NCBI GenBank assembly: GCA_964650965.1
Contig: CAZYYO010000032.1
Location: 1-29,342, forward strand
Direction of reading: 5' to 3'
DNA: 29,342 bases
Source: CAZYYO01 sp964650965
GTDB lineage: Bacteria; Bacillota; Clostridia; Lachnospirales; Lachnospiraceae
Part shown: piece after piece, positions 22,113 through 29,342 of the stretch
Layout: every line of letters begins with the position of its first letter
Numbering within the stretch: position 1 is the first letter of the stretch
Notes under the pieces: model-generated
What the model saw: only the letters and a program-made list of their open reading frames with translations
Told to the model about the DNA's origin: nothing
The model's database searches: none
Program-made: the position numbers and the translations under genes

Positions 22113-24794
22113 CAGAATAACGGAGTAAATGAATTAAGAAGAAAATATCTGGAGTTCTTTGAAAGCAAGGATCATCTTGCAATGAAGAGCTTTTCGCTGG
22201 TACCTCATAATGATAACAGCTTACTGTTAATTAATGCAGGAATGGCTCCATTGAAGCCTTATTTTACAGGACAGGAGATTCCACCTCGTAAGAGAGTTAC
22301 CACCTGTCAGAAATGTGTTCGTACCGGGGATATTGAAAATGTAGGAAAGACCGCTCGTCATCTTACTTTTTTTGAGATGCTGGGAAACTTTTCTTTTGGA
22401 GATTATTTTAAGCATGAAGCAATAGCATGGTCCTGGGAATTTTTAACACAGGTGTTGGGATTAGATGCTGACCGTCTGTATCCATCTATCTATGGAGAGG
22501 ATGAAGAAGCATTTGACATCTGGACCAAGGAGATTGGCATTGCACCAGAGCGGATTACCCGCTTTTATCGTGATCCTGAGACAGGAGAATGTGATAATTT
22601 CTGGGAGCATGGAGCAGGTCCCTGTGGACCATGTTCAGAAATCTATTATGACAGAGGAGAGAAATACGGCTGTGGAAGTCCGGACTGTAAGGTGGGCTGT
22701 GAGTGTGACCGCTTTATGGAGGTATGGAACAACGTATTTACTCAGTTTAATGGAGACGGCAAGGGCGGCTATGAAGAATTAGAGAATAAGAACATTGATA
22801 CCGGAATGGGCTTAGAGCGTCTGGCAGTTGTAATGCAGGACGTGGATTCTGTCTTCGACATTGATACCATGAAGGCAATTCGTGACCGTATCTGTGAACT
22901 AAGTAATAAGAAGTATCAGACGGATGCGTTAGATGATGTTTCCATTCGATTAATTACAGACCATATTCGTTCTGCAACATTTCTTGTTTCAGACGGTGTC
23001 CTTCCATCCAATGAAGGAAGAGGCTATGTACTTCGCCGCTTAATTCGTCGTGCAGCTCGTCATGGAAGAATGCTTGGCATTCAGGATGTATTTCTGGCTA
23101 ACTTATCTGCTACTGTTATTGCAGAAAGCAAGGATGGATATCCGGAATTAGAAGAGAAGAAGGACTTTATCTTTAAGGTACTTACAGAAGAGGAAGAACG
23201 ATTTAATAAAACCATTGACCAGGGTCTGGCGATTCTTGCAGAGATGGAAGATGCCATGGTTGCCAAGGGTAAGAAGGAATTGTCCGGAGCAGATGCATTC
23301 AAGCTGTATGATACCTATGGATTCCCTATTGACCTTACCCAGGAGATTTTGGAAGAGAAGGGCTTCTCTTATGATGAGGCGGCGTTTGCAGCATGCATGG
23401 AGGAACAGCGAAACAAAGCACGTGCAGCAAGAAAGACAACCACCTACATGGGAGCAGATGCTTCGGTATTTGAGCAGTTGGATTTATCCATTACTACGGA
23501 ATTCGTAGGCTATGATTCCCTGTGCTGTGATTCTGTGATTCAGGGCATTGCAGTGGTAGAGGAAGCAGATGGCAAGGAAATCACCAGATTAAGCGATACC
23601 ATTGCAGAAGGAGAATCCGGAACCATCGTTACAGACAAAACTCCATTTTATGCTACTATGGGTGGACAGCAGGGAGATAAGGGTATTATTGAAACAGAGG
23701 ATGGTCAGTTTATTGTAGAGGATACGGTGAAATTAGTAGGTAACCGCTATGGACACAATGGTCATATGGCTTCTGGAATGTTCCGCTGCAAGGAGCAGGT
23801 TACCCTGAAGGTAGATACGAAGAATCGTATGTGGACCTGCAAGAATCACTCTGCTACCCATTTGCTGCAAAAGGCACTTCGTGAAGTATTAGGAAGTCAC
23901 GTAGAGCAGGCTGGTTCCTATCAGGATGGAGAGCGTACCAGATTTGATTTCACCCATTTTTCTGCTATGACTGCAGAAGAGCTGCAGCAAGTGGAAGATA
24001 TGGTAAATGAAGAAATTGCAGCCGGCTTAGATGTTGTAACACAGGTTATGACCGTGGATGAGGCTAAGAAAACAGGGGCTATGGCACTGTTTGGCGAGAA
24101 ATATGGTGAGAAGGTACGTGTAGTATCCATGGGAGAATTCTCCAAGGAATTCTGTGGTGGAACCCATGTAGGCAACACCAGAGATATTGCAGCCTTTAAG
24201 ATTATTTCTGAAGGTGGCGTTTCTGCAGGAGTGCGTCGTATTGAGGCTCTTACCGGAGAAAATGTATTGAAATATTACGCAAAGCTGGAAGCACAGTTAA
24301 ATGCAGCAGCACAGCTTGCCAAAACCACGCCGGCAGGATTGGCAGATAAAATTACACATATGCAGGCAGAAATTAAGACCCTGTCAGCAGAAAATGAATC
24401 CTTAAAGAGCCAGGCAGCCAAGGAAGCTTTAGGAGACGTTATGGACCAGGTAGTAGAGGTTGCTGGTGTGAAGCTTCTCGCAGCCAAGGTTCCAGATGTG
24501 GATATGAATGGATTAAGAGACTTAGGAGATCAGTTAAAGACCAAGCTTTCAGAAGGTGTGGTAGTATTAGCATCTGCTCATGAAGGCAAGGTAAGTCTGC
24601 TTGCTATGGCAACCGACCAGGCAATGGCACAGGGAGCTCACGCAGGAAATCTTATTAAGGCAATTGCCGGTAAGGTTGGCGGCGGCGGTGGCGGTCGCCC
24701 CAATATGGCTCAGGCTGGTGGTAAGAATCCGGCAGGAATTGATGATGCACTTGCTGAGGCAGCTGATGTTTTAGCACAGCAGATTCATCAGTAA
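22110..24794 (+). CDS. alaS: alanine--tRNA ligase
   Basis: An 894-residue enzyme charging tRNA-Ala in the cytoplasm. The start is TTG (MQNNGVNELRRKYLEFFESK), the common AlaS N-terminus. Blocks: catalytic class II core with NAGMAPLKPYFTGQE and TCQKCVRTGDIENVG; tRNA-recognition domain with SDGVLPSNEGRGYVLRRLIR; editing domain with His580 and His584 (HSATH) and Cys682 and His686 (CGGTH); C-terminal C-Ala domain with a Gly-rich GGGGGGRPNMAQAGG. In Firmicutes this gene often has a T-box leader; none is visible, so control is by other means. A weak hairpin follows the stop. Confidence 0.97.
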   Translation: MQNNGVNELRRKYLEFFESKDHLAMKSFSLVPHNDNSLLLINAGMAPLKPYFTGQEIPPRKRVTTCQKCVRTGDIENVGKTARHLTFFEMLGNFSFGDYFKHEAIAWSWEFLTQVLGLDADRLYPSIYGEDEEAFDIWTKEIGIAPERITRFYRDPETGECDNFWEHGAGPCGPCSEIYYDRGEKYGCGSPDCKVGCECDRFMEVWNNVFTQFNGDGKGGYEELENKNIDTGMGLERLAVVMQDVDSVFDIDTMKAIRDRICELSNKKYQTDALDDVSIRLITDHIRSATFLVSDGVLPSNEGRGYVLRRLIRRAARHGRMLGIQDVFLANLSATVIAESKDGYPELEEKKDFIFKVLTEEEERFNKTIDQGLAILAEMEDAMVAKGKKELSGADAFKLYDTYGFPIDLTQEILEEKGFSYDEAAFAACMEEQRNKARAARKTTTYMGADASVFEQLDLSITTEFVGYDSLCCDSVIQGIAVVEEADGKEITRLSDTIAEGESGTIVTDKTPFYATMGGQQGDKGIIETEDGQFIVEDTVKLVGNRYGHNGHMASGMFRCKEQVTLKVDTKNRMWTCKNHSATHLLQKALREVLGSHVEQAGSYQDGERTRFDFTHFSAMTAEELQQVEDMVNEEIAAGLDVVTQVMTVDEAKKTGAMALFGEKYGEKVRVVSMGEFSKEFCGGTHVGNTRDIAAFKIISEGGVSAGVRRIEALTGENVLKYYAKLEAQLNAAAQLAKTTPAGLADKITHMQAEIKTLSAENESLKSQAAKEALGDVMDQVVEVAGVKLLAAKVPDVDMNGLRDLGDQLKTKLSEGVVVLASAHEGKVSLLAMATDQAMAQGAHAGNLIKAIAGKVGGGGGGRPNMAQAGGKNPAGIDDALAEAADVLAQQIHQ

Positions 24795-24800
24795 ATGACA

Positions 24801-24826
24801 ATTTTTTCCTGGAAAACGGAAAAAAT
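24801..24826 (+). terminator. weak A/T-rich hairpin after alaS
   Basis: ATTTTTTCC and GGAAAAAAT are perfect inverted repeats around an eight-base loop. No T run follows, so termination is doubtful. Confidence 0.3.
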
Positions 24827-24838
24827 ACAAAAAATGGG

Positions 24839-24866
24839 TTGACGAAACAGGGTAGTATGATATAAT
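24839..24866 (+). promoter_or_regulatory. strong rpsU promoter
   Basis: TTGACG (24839-24844), 16 bp spacer, TATAAT (24861-24866) with TGA extended -10. The 78-base leader includes CAGTTG / CAACTG (24897-24923), which could fold just before the ribosome binding site. Confidence 0.8.
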
Positions 24867-24944
24867 ATCTTCTAGTGCAATAATTTATTACCCAAACAGT
24901 TGAATATGCACAATACGCAACTGGAGGGAGGTTAGGTGTAGACT

Positions 24945-25121
24945 ATGTCAAGTGTAACAGTTAAAGAAAACGAGTCTTTAGACAGCGCATTACGTAGATT
25001 TAAGAGAAATTGCGCAAAAGCAGGCATTCAGCAGGAGATTCGCAAGAGAGAACATTACGAAAAACCTAGTGTTAAGCGTAAGAAGAAATCTGAAGCTGCT
25101 AGAAAACGTAAGTATAATTAG
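24945..25121 (+). CDS. rpsU: 30S ribosomal protein S21
   Basis: A 58-residue basic protein: SSVTVKENESLDSALRRFKR, then REHYEKPSVKRKKKSEAARK. This is the S21 family at its usual Firmicutes length; S21 binds the 3' region of 16S rRNA in the 30S subunit and helps initiation. It has its own promoter and terminator. GGAGGGAGG (24923-24931) is 13 bases from the ATG, rather far; AGGTG (24934-24938) is at a better distance and probably extends pairing to the anti-Shine-Dalgarno. Confidence 0.96.
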   Translation: MSSVTVKENESLDSALRRFKRNCAKAGIQQEIRKREHYEKPSVKRKKKSEAARKRKYN

Positions 25122-25126
25122 TTACT

Positions 25127-25161
25127 AAAAGAGATGTGATGAAAATCACATCTCTTTTTTT
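25127..25161 (+). terminator. rpsU terminator
   Basis: AAAAGAGATGTGAT / ATCACATCTCTTTT, perfect 14 bp stem with a GAAA tetraloop and a T run to 25161. Confidence 0.93.
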
Positions 25162-25180
25162 AGCATATGATAGAAACATC

Positions 25181-25209
25181 TTTTATTTACCATATATATC
25201 TTATATAAT
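25181..25209 (+). promoter_or_regulatory. possible promoter of the hydrogenase-like sensor
   Basis: TATAAT at 25204-25209 with only a poor -35 (TTTTAT, 25181-25186) at 17 bp. The A/T-rich region may aid it. It is 81 bp before the ATG. Confidence 0.4.
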
Positions 25210-25290
25210 AAAAGCATGTGATTGCTTCGGGGAGCAAAACAAAAGTGAAATAAGTATTGGAAGTTGATGTTTTACACGTAGGAGGAAAAA

Positions 25291-27228
25291 ATGGGGGAAT
25301 TGGTAAAAACCAATGATGACTGCATCGGCTTCAACCGTTGCATTGGGGTATGTCCATGTCCAGGTGCAAATGTTGCCCAGATGGTAAATGGAAAAAATAG
25401 GATTGTTGTAGACCCAAATCGATGCATTGCTTGCGGAGCTTGTATTGATGTATGTGAACACCATGCCCGGGAATTTGTGGATGATACGGAACAATTTTTC
25501 TCGGATTTAAAGAAGGGCAAGAAGATATCTTTGTTGTTGGCACCGGCATGGAAGGCAAACTATCCCAATCAATATGAGAAGCTGTTGGGACAGTTAAAGG
25601 CATTGGGTGTAAATCGCGTTATTAGTGTAAGCTTTGGTGCAGATATCACTACTTGGGGATATATTCGCTATATTCAGGAACATCATTATCAGGGGGCCGT
25701 TTCGCAACCCTGTCCTGCAGTGGTGGGATATATAGAGAAATATCAGCCCCAGCTGCTTCCTAAGCTAATGCCCATTCAGTCGCCCATGATGTGCGCGGCA
25801 ATTTATGTGAAAAAGTATCTGGGACTTCAGGATGCGCTGGCCTTTATTAGTCCCTGCATTGCCAAGAAAAATGAAATTGATGATCCCAATACCCATGGCA
25901 TGGTTTCTTATAACGTTACCTTCGACCATTTAATGGAATATCTAAGAAGCCATCCGGTAGAAGCTACTGCAGAGTATACCGACGAAATCGAATATGGTCT
26001 TGGCTCTATTTATCCCATGCCAGGTGGATTGAAGGAAAATGTTACCTGGCTCCTGGGAGAGGATGTTAACATTCGACAGATGGAAGGAGAGAAGCATCTG
26101 TATCATTATCTGGAATGCAATGGAGATTTTATCAGTAAGGGAGATCATCCATATTTGTTTGTTGATGCTCTAAACTGTAGCGGTGGATGCCTGTACGGTA
26201 CCGGTATTGAGAAAGAAAAATCGCAAAAGGAAGAAACGTATTGCAATTTATTGAAAATTAAGCAGGATAGTAAGACAGATAAGAGAAAATCACCCTGGAG
26301 CCGAGGGGATACACCGCAAAAAAGATTAGACAGATTGAATCGCCAATTTCAGAATTTGAAGCTGGAAGATTTTACTCGTCATTATACAGATCAGAGTCAG
26401 TTGTGTCAGGTCAGCATACCATCTGTGGAGGAACAACAGGAGATTTATACATCGCTGCTGAAGGATACCCAGGAAAAATGTGGTATCAATTGTGGTGGTT
26501 GTGGTTATCAGTCTTGTGAGAAAATGGTGAAAGCAATCCATAATCATTTTAATCACAAGGAGAATTGTGTATACTATGCCAGGGATCTGGCAATTCAGGA
26601 GAAGAATGAAAATGCGCACCTGATTGAAGAAATTGGCAAGGCACATGAACAGGCCAAAATGGAACATCAGAAGATGCTTCAGGAAATAGATGAGAATTTT
26701 GATAATTTATCTACCTACATTACTTCCATTGAACAGGGAAGCCTGAATAACACCAAGGAAAGCATAGAAATATCTCAGGCAATGAAGCAGCTGAATGAAT
26801 TTACTTTAAACCTGCAGGATACGTTAAATAAAATTGGAAATTACGTGGAGAAGTTAGAAAGTAATAATACGGAAGTGATTGAAATATCCAGTCAAACCAA
26901 TCTTTTAGCATTAAATGCTTCAATTGAGGCGGCCAGGGCAGGCGAAGCCGGCAGAGGGTTTGCTGTGGTTGCAGATCAGATTAAGAAGCTGGCGGAAGGC
27001 TCCAAGGATACGGCAAATGATTCCAATCAGAATAACAGTGATATCCGACAGGAGGTAGAGATGCTGTTGGAGGCTGCCAATGATTTACGGGATATTGTGA
27101 AACAGGTAAATCATAGAACAGAAAATCTGGCTGCTGCTTCCCAGGAATCCACCTCAGCAGTAGATATGGTGTCAAATGTAACCCAGGAAGTGAAATTTAA
27201 GCTGCAGGAAAATCTGCGGGATGAATAA
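25291..27228 (+). CDS. [FeFe]-hydrogenase-like sensor fused to a chemotaxis signalling domain
   Basis: A 645-residue soluble protein. Order: two ferredoxin motifs (Cys11, 17, 21 plus Cys23, with Phe14 where a Cys is normal; and a complete CIACGACIDVC, 45-55); an H-cluster domain with Cys141 (QPCPAVV), Cys189 (SPCIAKKNE), Cys296 and Cys300 (LNCSGGC); an Fe-S motif C-x3-C-x2-C-x4-C (397-409) of the RnfB/CFeS type; a coiled-coil and an MCP signalling hairpin (QTNLLALNASIEAARAGEAG, GRGFAVVA). There is no transmembrane or HAMP region. All four H-cluster cysteines are kept, but the usual proton-relay Cys is Pro140. This fits the sensory-type (group C/D) hydrogenases, so redox or H2 sensing is likely; catalysis is doubtful. 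AGGAGG precedes the ATG. Confidence 0.9.
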   Translation: MGELVKTNDDCIGFNRCIGVCPCPGANVAQMVNGKNRIVVDPNRCIACGACIDVCEHHAREFVDDTEQFFSDLKKGKKISLLLAPAWKANYPNQYEKLLGQLKALGVNRVISVSFGADITTWGYIRYIQEHHYQGAVSQPCPAVVGYIEKYQPQLLPKLMPIQSPMMCAAIYVKKYLGLQDALAFISPCIAKKNEIDDPNTHGMVSYNVTFDHLMEYLRSHPVEATAEYTDEIEYGLGSIYPMPGGLKENVTWLLGEDVNIRQMEGEKHLYHYLECNGDFISKGDHPYLFVDALNCSGGCLYGTGIEKEKSQKEETYCNLLKIKQDSKTDKRKSPWSRGDTPQKRLDRLNRQFQNLKLEDFTRHYTDQSQLCQVSIPSVEEQQEIYTSLLKDTQEKCGINCGGCGYQSCEKMVKAIHNHFNHKENCVYYARDLAIQEKNENAHLIEEIGKAHEQAKMEHQKMLQEIDENFDNLSTYITSIEQGSLNNTKESIEISQAMKQLNEFTLNLQDTLNKIGNYVEKLESNNTEVIEISSQTNLLALNASIEAARAGEAGRGFAVVADQIKKLAEGSKDTANDSNQNNSDIRQEVEMLLEAANDLRDIVKQVNHRTENLAAASQESTSAVDMVSNVTQEVKFKLQENLRDE

Positions 27229-27251
27229 GAAGTAACATCTTAAAACAATAC

Positions 27252-27300
27252 AAAATCCTTGTATAAGACAAAATGAGCAATGTCTTATGCAGGGATTTTT
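27252..27300 (+). terminator. terminator of the hydrogenase-like sensor gene
   Basis: AAATCCTTGTATAAGACA pairs with TGTCTTATGCAGGGATTT (two G-T pairs, ten-base loop), then a T run. Because it spans the upstream in-frame ATG at 27273, that ATG is not a sensible spoIIIAA start. Confidence 0.88.
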
Positions 27301-27307
27301 ATTATGG

Positions 27308-27335
27308 GCATATTTTCTGGTACAAGTCATATATA
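27308..27335 (+). promoter_or_regulatory. candidate sigma-E promoter of the spoIIIA operon
   Basis: GCATATT (27308-27314) matches the sigma-E -35 consensus KMATATT; after 13 bp, CATATATA (27328-27335) matches six of eight in CATACAHT. spoIIIA is a known sigma-E operon. Transcription would begin about seven bases on, at or next to the ATG at 27342. Confidence 0.6.
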
Positions 27336-27341
27336 TTAATT

Positions 27342-28283
27342 ATGGAAGATAAGAGACAATGCCTGTTGGATATATTTCCCCAAAGAATCCGACAGAGAAT
27401 AGAAACAATCGACTGGAATATGAAGCAGCTAGAGGAAATCCGAATTCGCTGCCAACAGCCGCTGGCATTTTATTATGGAGATACCATGCAGTTTATCAGT
27501 GAAACCCATGGAGGCTTTACTCCATATCTAGAAGATGTACTGGTGGTTCATGAAAATGAAATGGAATTCATATTAAAGCTGATGTGTAATCATTCTCTGT
27601 ATGCCTATGCCAGAGATATGAATCGAGGCTTTCTAACGATTCAGGGAGGCTGCAGGGTAGGAATTTGCGGAACGGTGGTAGAGGATGAGAAGCAGATTTT
27701 GCTAATGGAACATGTACGCTTTATGAATATACGATTGGCCAAAGAAATGATTGGCTGTTCTGCAGAGATATATAACCATATTGCAGATGGATTTTATGTG
27801 CACAATACGTTAATTATTTCTCCGCCTGGCACAGGAAAAACAACATATTTACGGGATCTGATTCGTCTTTTGTCTTCCGATCGGAAATACCCAAGAAAGG
27901 TTGGACTTGTGGATGAACGATATGAGGTGGCTGCGTGTGTGCGGGGAATTCCCCAGAATCATGTGGGATTTCAAACAGATGTAATGTCCGGCTGCAGCAA
28001 GAAAAAGGGCATGGAGATGCTGCTTCGTACCATGTCTCCTAATGTGATTGCGGTAGATGAGTTGGGAACGGGGGAGGAGGAAAGCACCATTGGAGAAATG
28101 ATTTATAGTGGAGTACATCTGGTGGCTACCATGCATGGAAACAGCGTGGCAGACATTCAACAAAGAAATTGGGGGAAAACATGGCTGCAGCACCTGCCAT
28201 TTACCAGATATGTTGTGATACATAAGAACGAACAGGGGCAGCGTAGAATAAAGGTCTTTAATGAGAATGGAAATCAATTATGA
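27342..28283 (+). CDS. spoIIIAA: stage III sporulation protein AA (ATPase)
   Basis: A 313-residue mother-cell ATPase that powers the SpoIIIA-SpoIIQ channel, related to secretion ATPases. It has the N-terminal block EEIRIRCQQPLAFYYG, the P-loop PPGTGKTTYLRDL (GTGKT at 163-168) and VIAVDELGTGEE (Walker B). The start is ATG at 27342 (MEDKRQCLLDIF), which aligns with the family; an in-frame ATG at 27273 lies inside the previous terminator. There is no Shine-Dalgarno before 27342, and the predicted sigma-E start site falls at this ATG: a leaderless message is possible. The stop overlaps spoIIIAB by four bases (ATGA). Confidence 0.94.
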   Translation: MEDKRQCLLDIFPQRIRQRIETIDWNMKQLEEIRIRCQQPLAFYYGDTMQFISETHGGFTPYLEDVLVVHENEMEFILKLMCNHSLYAYARDMNRGFLTIQGGCRVGICGTVVEDEKQILLMEHVRFMNIRLAKEMIGCSAEIYNHIADGFYVHNTLIISPPGTGKTTYLRDLIRLLSSDRKYPRKVGLVDERYEVAACVRGIPQNHVGFQTDVMSGCSKKKGMEMLLRTMSPNVIAVDELGTGEEESTIGEMIYSGVHLVATMHGNSVADIQQRNWGKTWLQHLPFTRYVVIHKNEQGQRRIKVFNENGNQL

Positions 28284-28804
28284 TTATGAAAACATGTGGA
28301 GCGGTGCTGGTGATTCTTGGCGCTTTGGGACTGTTGTTTTATTTGCTTACCATACAAAAGCTGCATGCCAGGGGACTGATGGATATGAAGAATGTATTAA
28401 ATCGTATGGATCAACAGGTGAATTATCTTGGGATTCCACTTCCAGATATTGTCTCAGAGGAAGCCCGGCGCCTTTCCGGAGAACTGGGCGATTTTTTTCA
28501 GTCACTGTGTAAGAAATTGGATACGGGTGAGAATGCCACCGTGGAAGAAATGGTAACCCAGGTATGGCTTGAAATGATAGAAAAGGGAAGCATTTTTACA
28601 GCGTTAGAAAGAGAAACCTTTCAGGAAGCGTTATTAATTTCCTTTGGTCAAAAATATACGGGTAATCCCAAAGCACTGGAAAGCTATCTTACTGCGGTAG
28701 ATGATTTGATTATGGAAAATCGAAAAGAACGGGAGAGAGAACGGAAGCTGACCGTTACAATGACCATGATGGGCACAGCGGCCATATTATGCTTGTTAAT
28801 GTAA
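28280..28804 (+). CDS. spoIIIAB: stage III sporulation protein AB
   Basis: A 174-residue protein with N-terminal (about residues 5-24) and C-terminal (about 156-173) membrane helices around an all-helical domain, like B. subtilis SpoIIIAB (171 residues) and GspF-type platform proteins. Family features: the LHARGLMDMKNVLN stretch after the first helix, and the ERERERKLTVTMTMMGTAA end. The ATG overlaps the spoIIIAA stop, so it is translationally coupled. Confidence 0.93.
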   Translation: MIMKTCGAVLVILGALGLLFYLLTIQKLHARGLMDMKNVLNRMDQQVNYLGIPLPDIVSEEARRLSGELGDFFQSLCKKLDTGENATVEEMVTQVWLEMIEKGSIFTALERETFQEALLISFGQKYTGNPKALESYLTAVDDLIMENRKERERERKLTVTMTMMGTAAILCLLM

Positions 28805-28817
28805 TACAGGAGGAAAT

Positions 28818-29012
28818 ATGTCAATTACCATATTGTTTAAAATCGCAGCTGTAGGCATTATCGTGACAATTTTAAATCAGGTGCTTAAGCACAGTGGAAG
28901 AGAAGAGCAGGCTTTTCTGATTACCTTAGCGGGGTTAGTTGTGGTTCTTTTTTGGATTGTGCCATATATTTACCAGCTATTTGAAATGATGGAGGATTTA
29001 TTCGGGTTATAG
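28818..29012 (+). CDS. spoIIIAC: stage III sporulation protein AC
   Basis: A 64-residue protein with two membrane helices (about residues 5-21 and 34-53) joined by KHSGREEQAF, the family hallmark. Length matches the family (about 65-68). AGGAGG at 28808-28813 precedes the ATG; the gap to spoIIIAB is 13 bp. Confidence 0.95.
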   Translation: MSITILFKIAAVGIIVTILNQVLKHSGREEQAFLITLAGLVVVLFWIVPYIYQLFEMMEDLFGL

Positions 29013-29025
29013 GAGGGCACATACC

Positions 29026-29342
29026 ATGGATATTATTAAGCTGGCAGTGATTGGAATTATTGGTGTGCTTCTGGCATTAACATTTCGTTATCAGAAACCG
29101 GAATATAGTTTTTTTGTCAGTATGGTGGTATGTATTTTGATTTTCACCTTTCTTATTGGAAAAATACGCCTTCTGGTAGATTATACCAGTGAAATGGGAG
29201 ATATGATTGCAGTTGATACAGAGTATATGAGCGCAATTTTGAAAATGATAGGAATTACCTATATGGCAGAATTTTCTGCCAATATTTGGGGTCAATCATT
29301 TTTCTCGTGGGATTGCCACCACATAGTGTATTGGTTAGTTAC
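29026..29342 (+). CDS. spoIIIAD: stage III sporulation protein AD, 5' part, with abnormal end
   Basis: ATG at 29026 after AGGAGGG. The first 87 residues follow SpoIIIAD: DIIKLAVIGIIGVLLALTFR, then membrane segments and KMIGITYMAEFSANI. From about 29287 the translation (WGQSFFSWDCHHIVYWLV) no longer resembles the family, which normally continues with KDAG-x-AIA and a further membrane segment. The window edge cuts the gene, so it is unclear whether this is an assembly artefact at the contig end, an insertion or real divergence. Confidence 0.85.
   Translation, partial: MDIIKLAVIGIIGVLLALTFRYQKPEYSFFVSMVVCILIFTFLIGKIRLLVDYTSEMGDMIAVDTEYMSAILKMIGITYMAEFSANIWGQSFFSWDCHHIVYWLV

Noticed and set aside
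27273..27341. Upstream in-frame start for spoIIIAA
   Set aside because: It lies in the loop of the preceding terminator and adds residues absent from the family.
27849..28277. 142-residue minus-strand ORF opposite spoIIIAA
   Set aside because: Antisense to the conserved ATPase core; no start signals.

Overview
The window looks like a chromosomal segment of a spore-forming gut Clostridia species, most likely a member of the Lachnospiraceae. The evidence is the sporulation genes (spoIVA, start of the spoIIIA operon), strong AGGAGG-type ribosome binding sites, sigma-A promoters of Firmicutes type, a Clostridia-style [FeFe]-hydrogenase-like sensor and the codon flavour. Two runs of exactly 100 N (17593-17692, 20584-20683) show that this is a scaffolded draft or metagenome assembly; each interrupts a real gene.

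Layout. 1-2304: the 3' end of galT, then a polytopic membrane protein of unknown role with its own promoter and terminator. 2305-3309: about 1 kb without genes, filled by five copies of a 134-135 bp structured tandem repeat, then six copies of a degenerate 20 bp repeat, then an inverted-repeat-rich promoter region. 3310-9220: a probable operon of a TetR regulator, a large protein with GT-B glycosyltransferase-like features, a GPH sugar:cation symporter and a GH36 alpha-galactosidase. 9266-10528 (minus): a ClC-type anion transporter, converging on that operon through a shared bidirectional terminator. 10696-16802: malQ, a diacylglycerol-kinase-like lipid kinase, and a phosphorelay pair (large hybrid histidine kinase with two periplasmic-binding-type sensor domains, plus a separate Hpt protein).

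16856-18114: spoIVA, whose ribosome binding site lies inside the terminator hairpin of the preceding gene. 18208-21503: punA, an amidohydrolase of the MTA/SAH deaminase type, an MBL-fold hydrolase and rnhA. 21504-21925: no clear gene, but an elaborate 232 bp palindromic element that can fold as a long stem closing three adjacent hairpins. 21926-24794: a tiny membrane protein and alaS (TTG start). 24945-25121: rpsU. 25291-27228: a soluble fusion of ferredoxin clusters, an H-cluster domain and a chemotaxis-type signalling domain. 27342 to the end: spoIIIAA-AB-AC-AD, the last cut by the window edge and apparently broken by unrelated sequence.

How the genes fit together. The GH36 enzyme and symporter would import and split alpha-galactosides, galT would feed galactose to the Leloir pathway, and malQ handles maltodextrins. 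punA with the amidohydrolase suggests nucleoside salvage. SpoIVA and SpoIIIA belong to the mother-cell stage of endospore formation. The most unusual items are the 232 bp palindrome, the 134 bp repeat array, the hydrogenase-like/chemotaxis fusion, the candidate leaderless spoIIIAA start and the spoIVA start embedded in a terminator.
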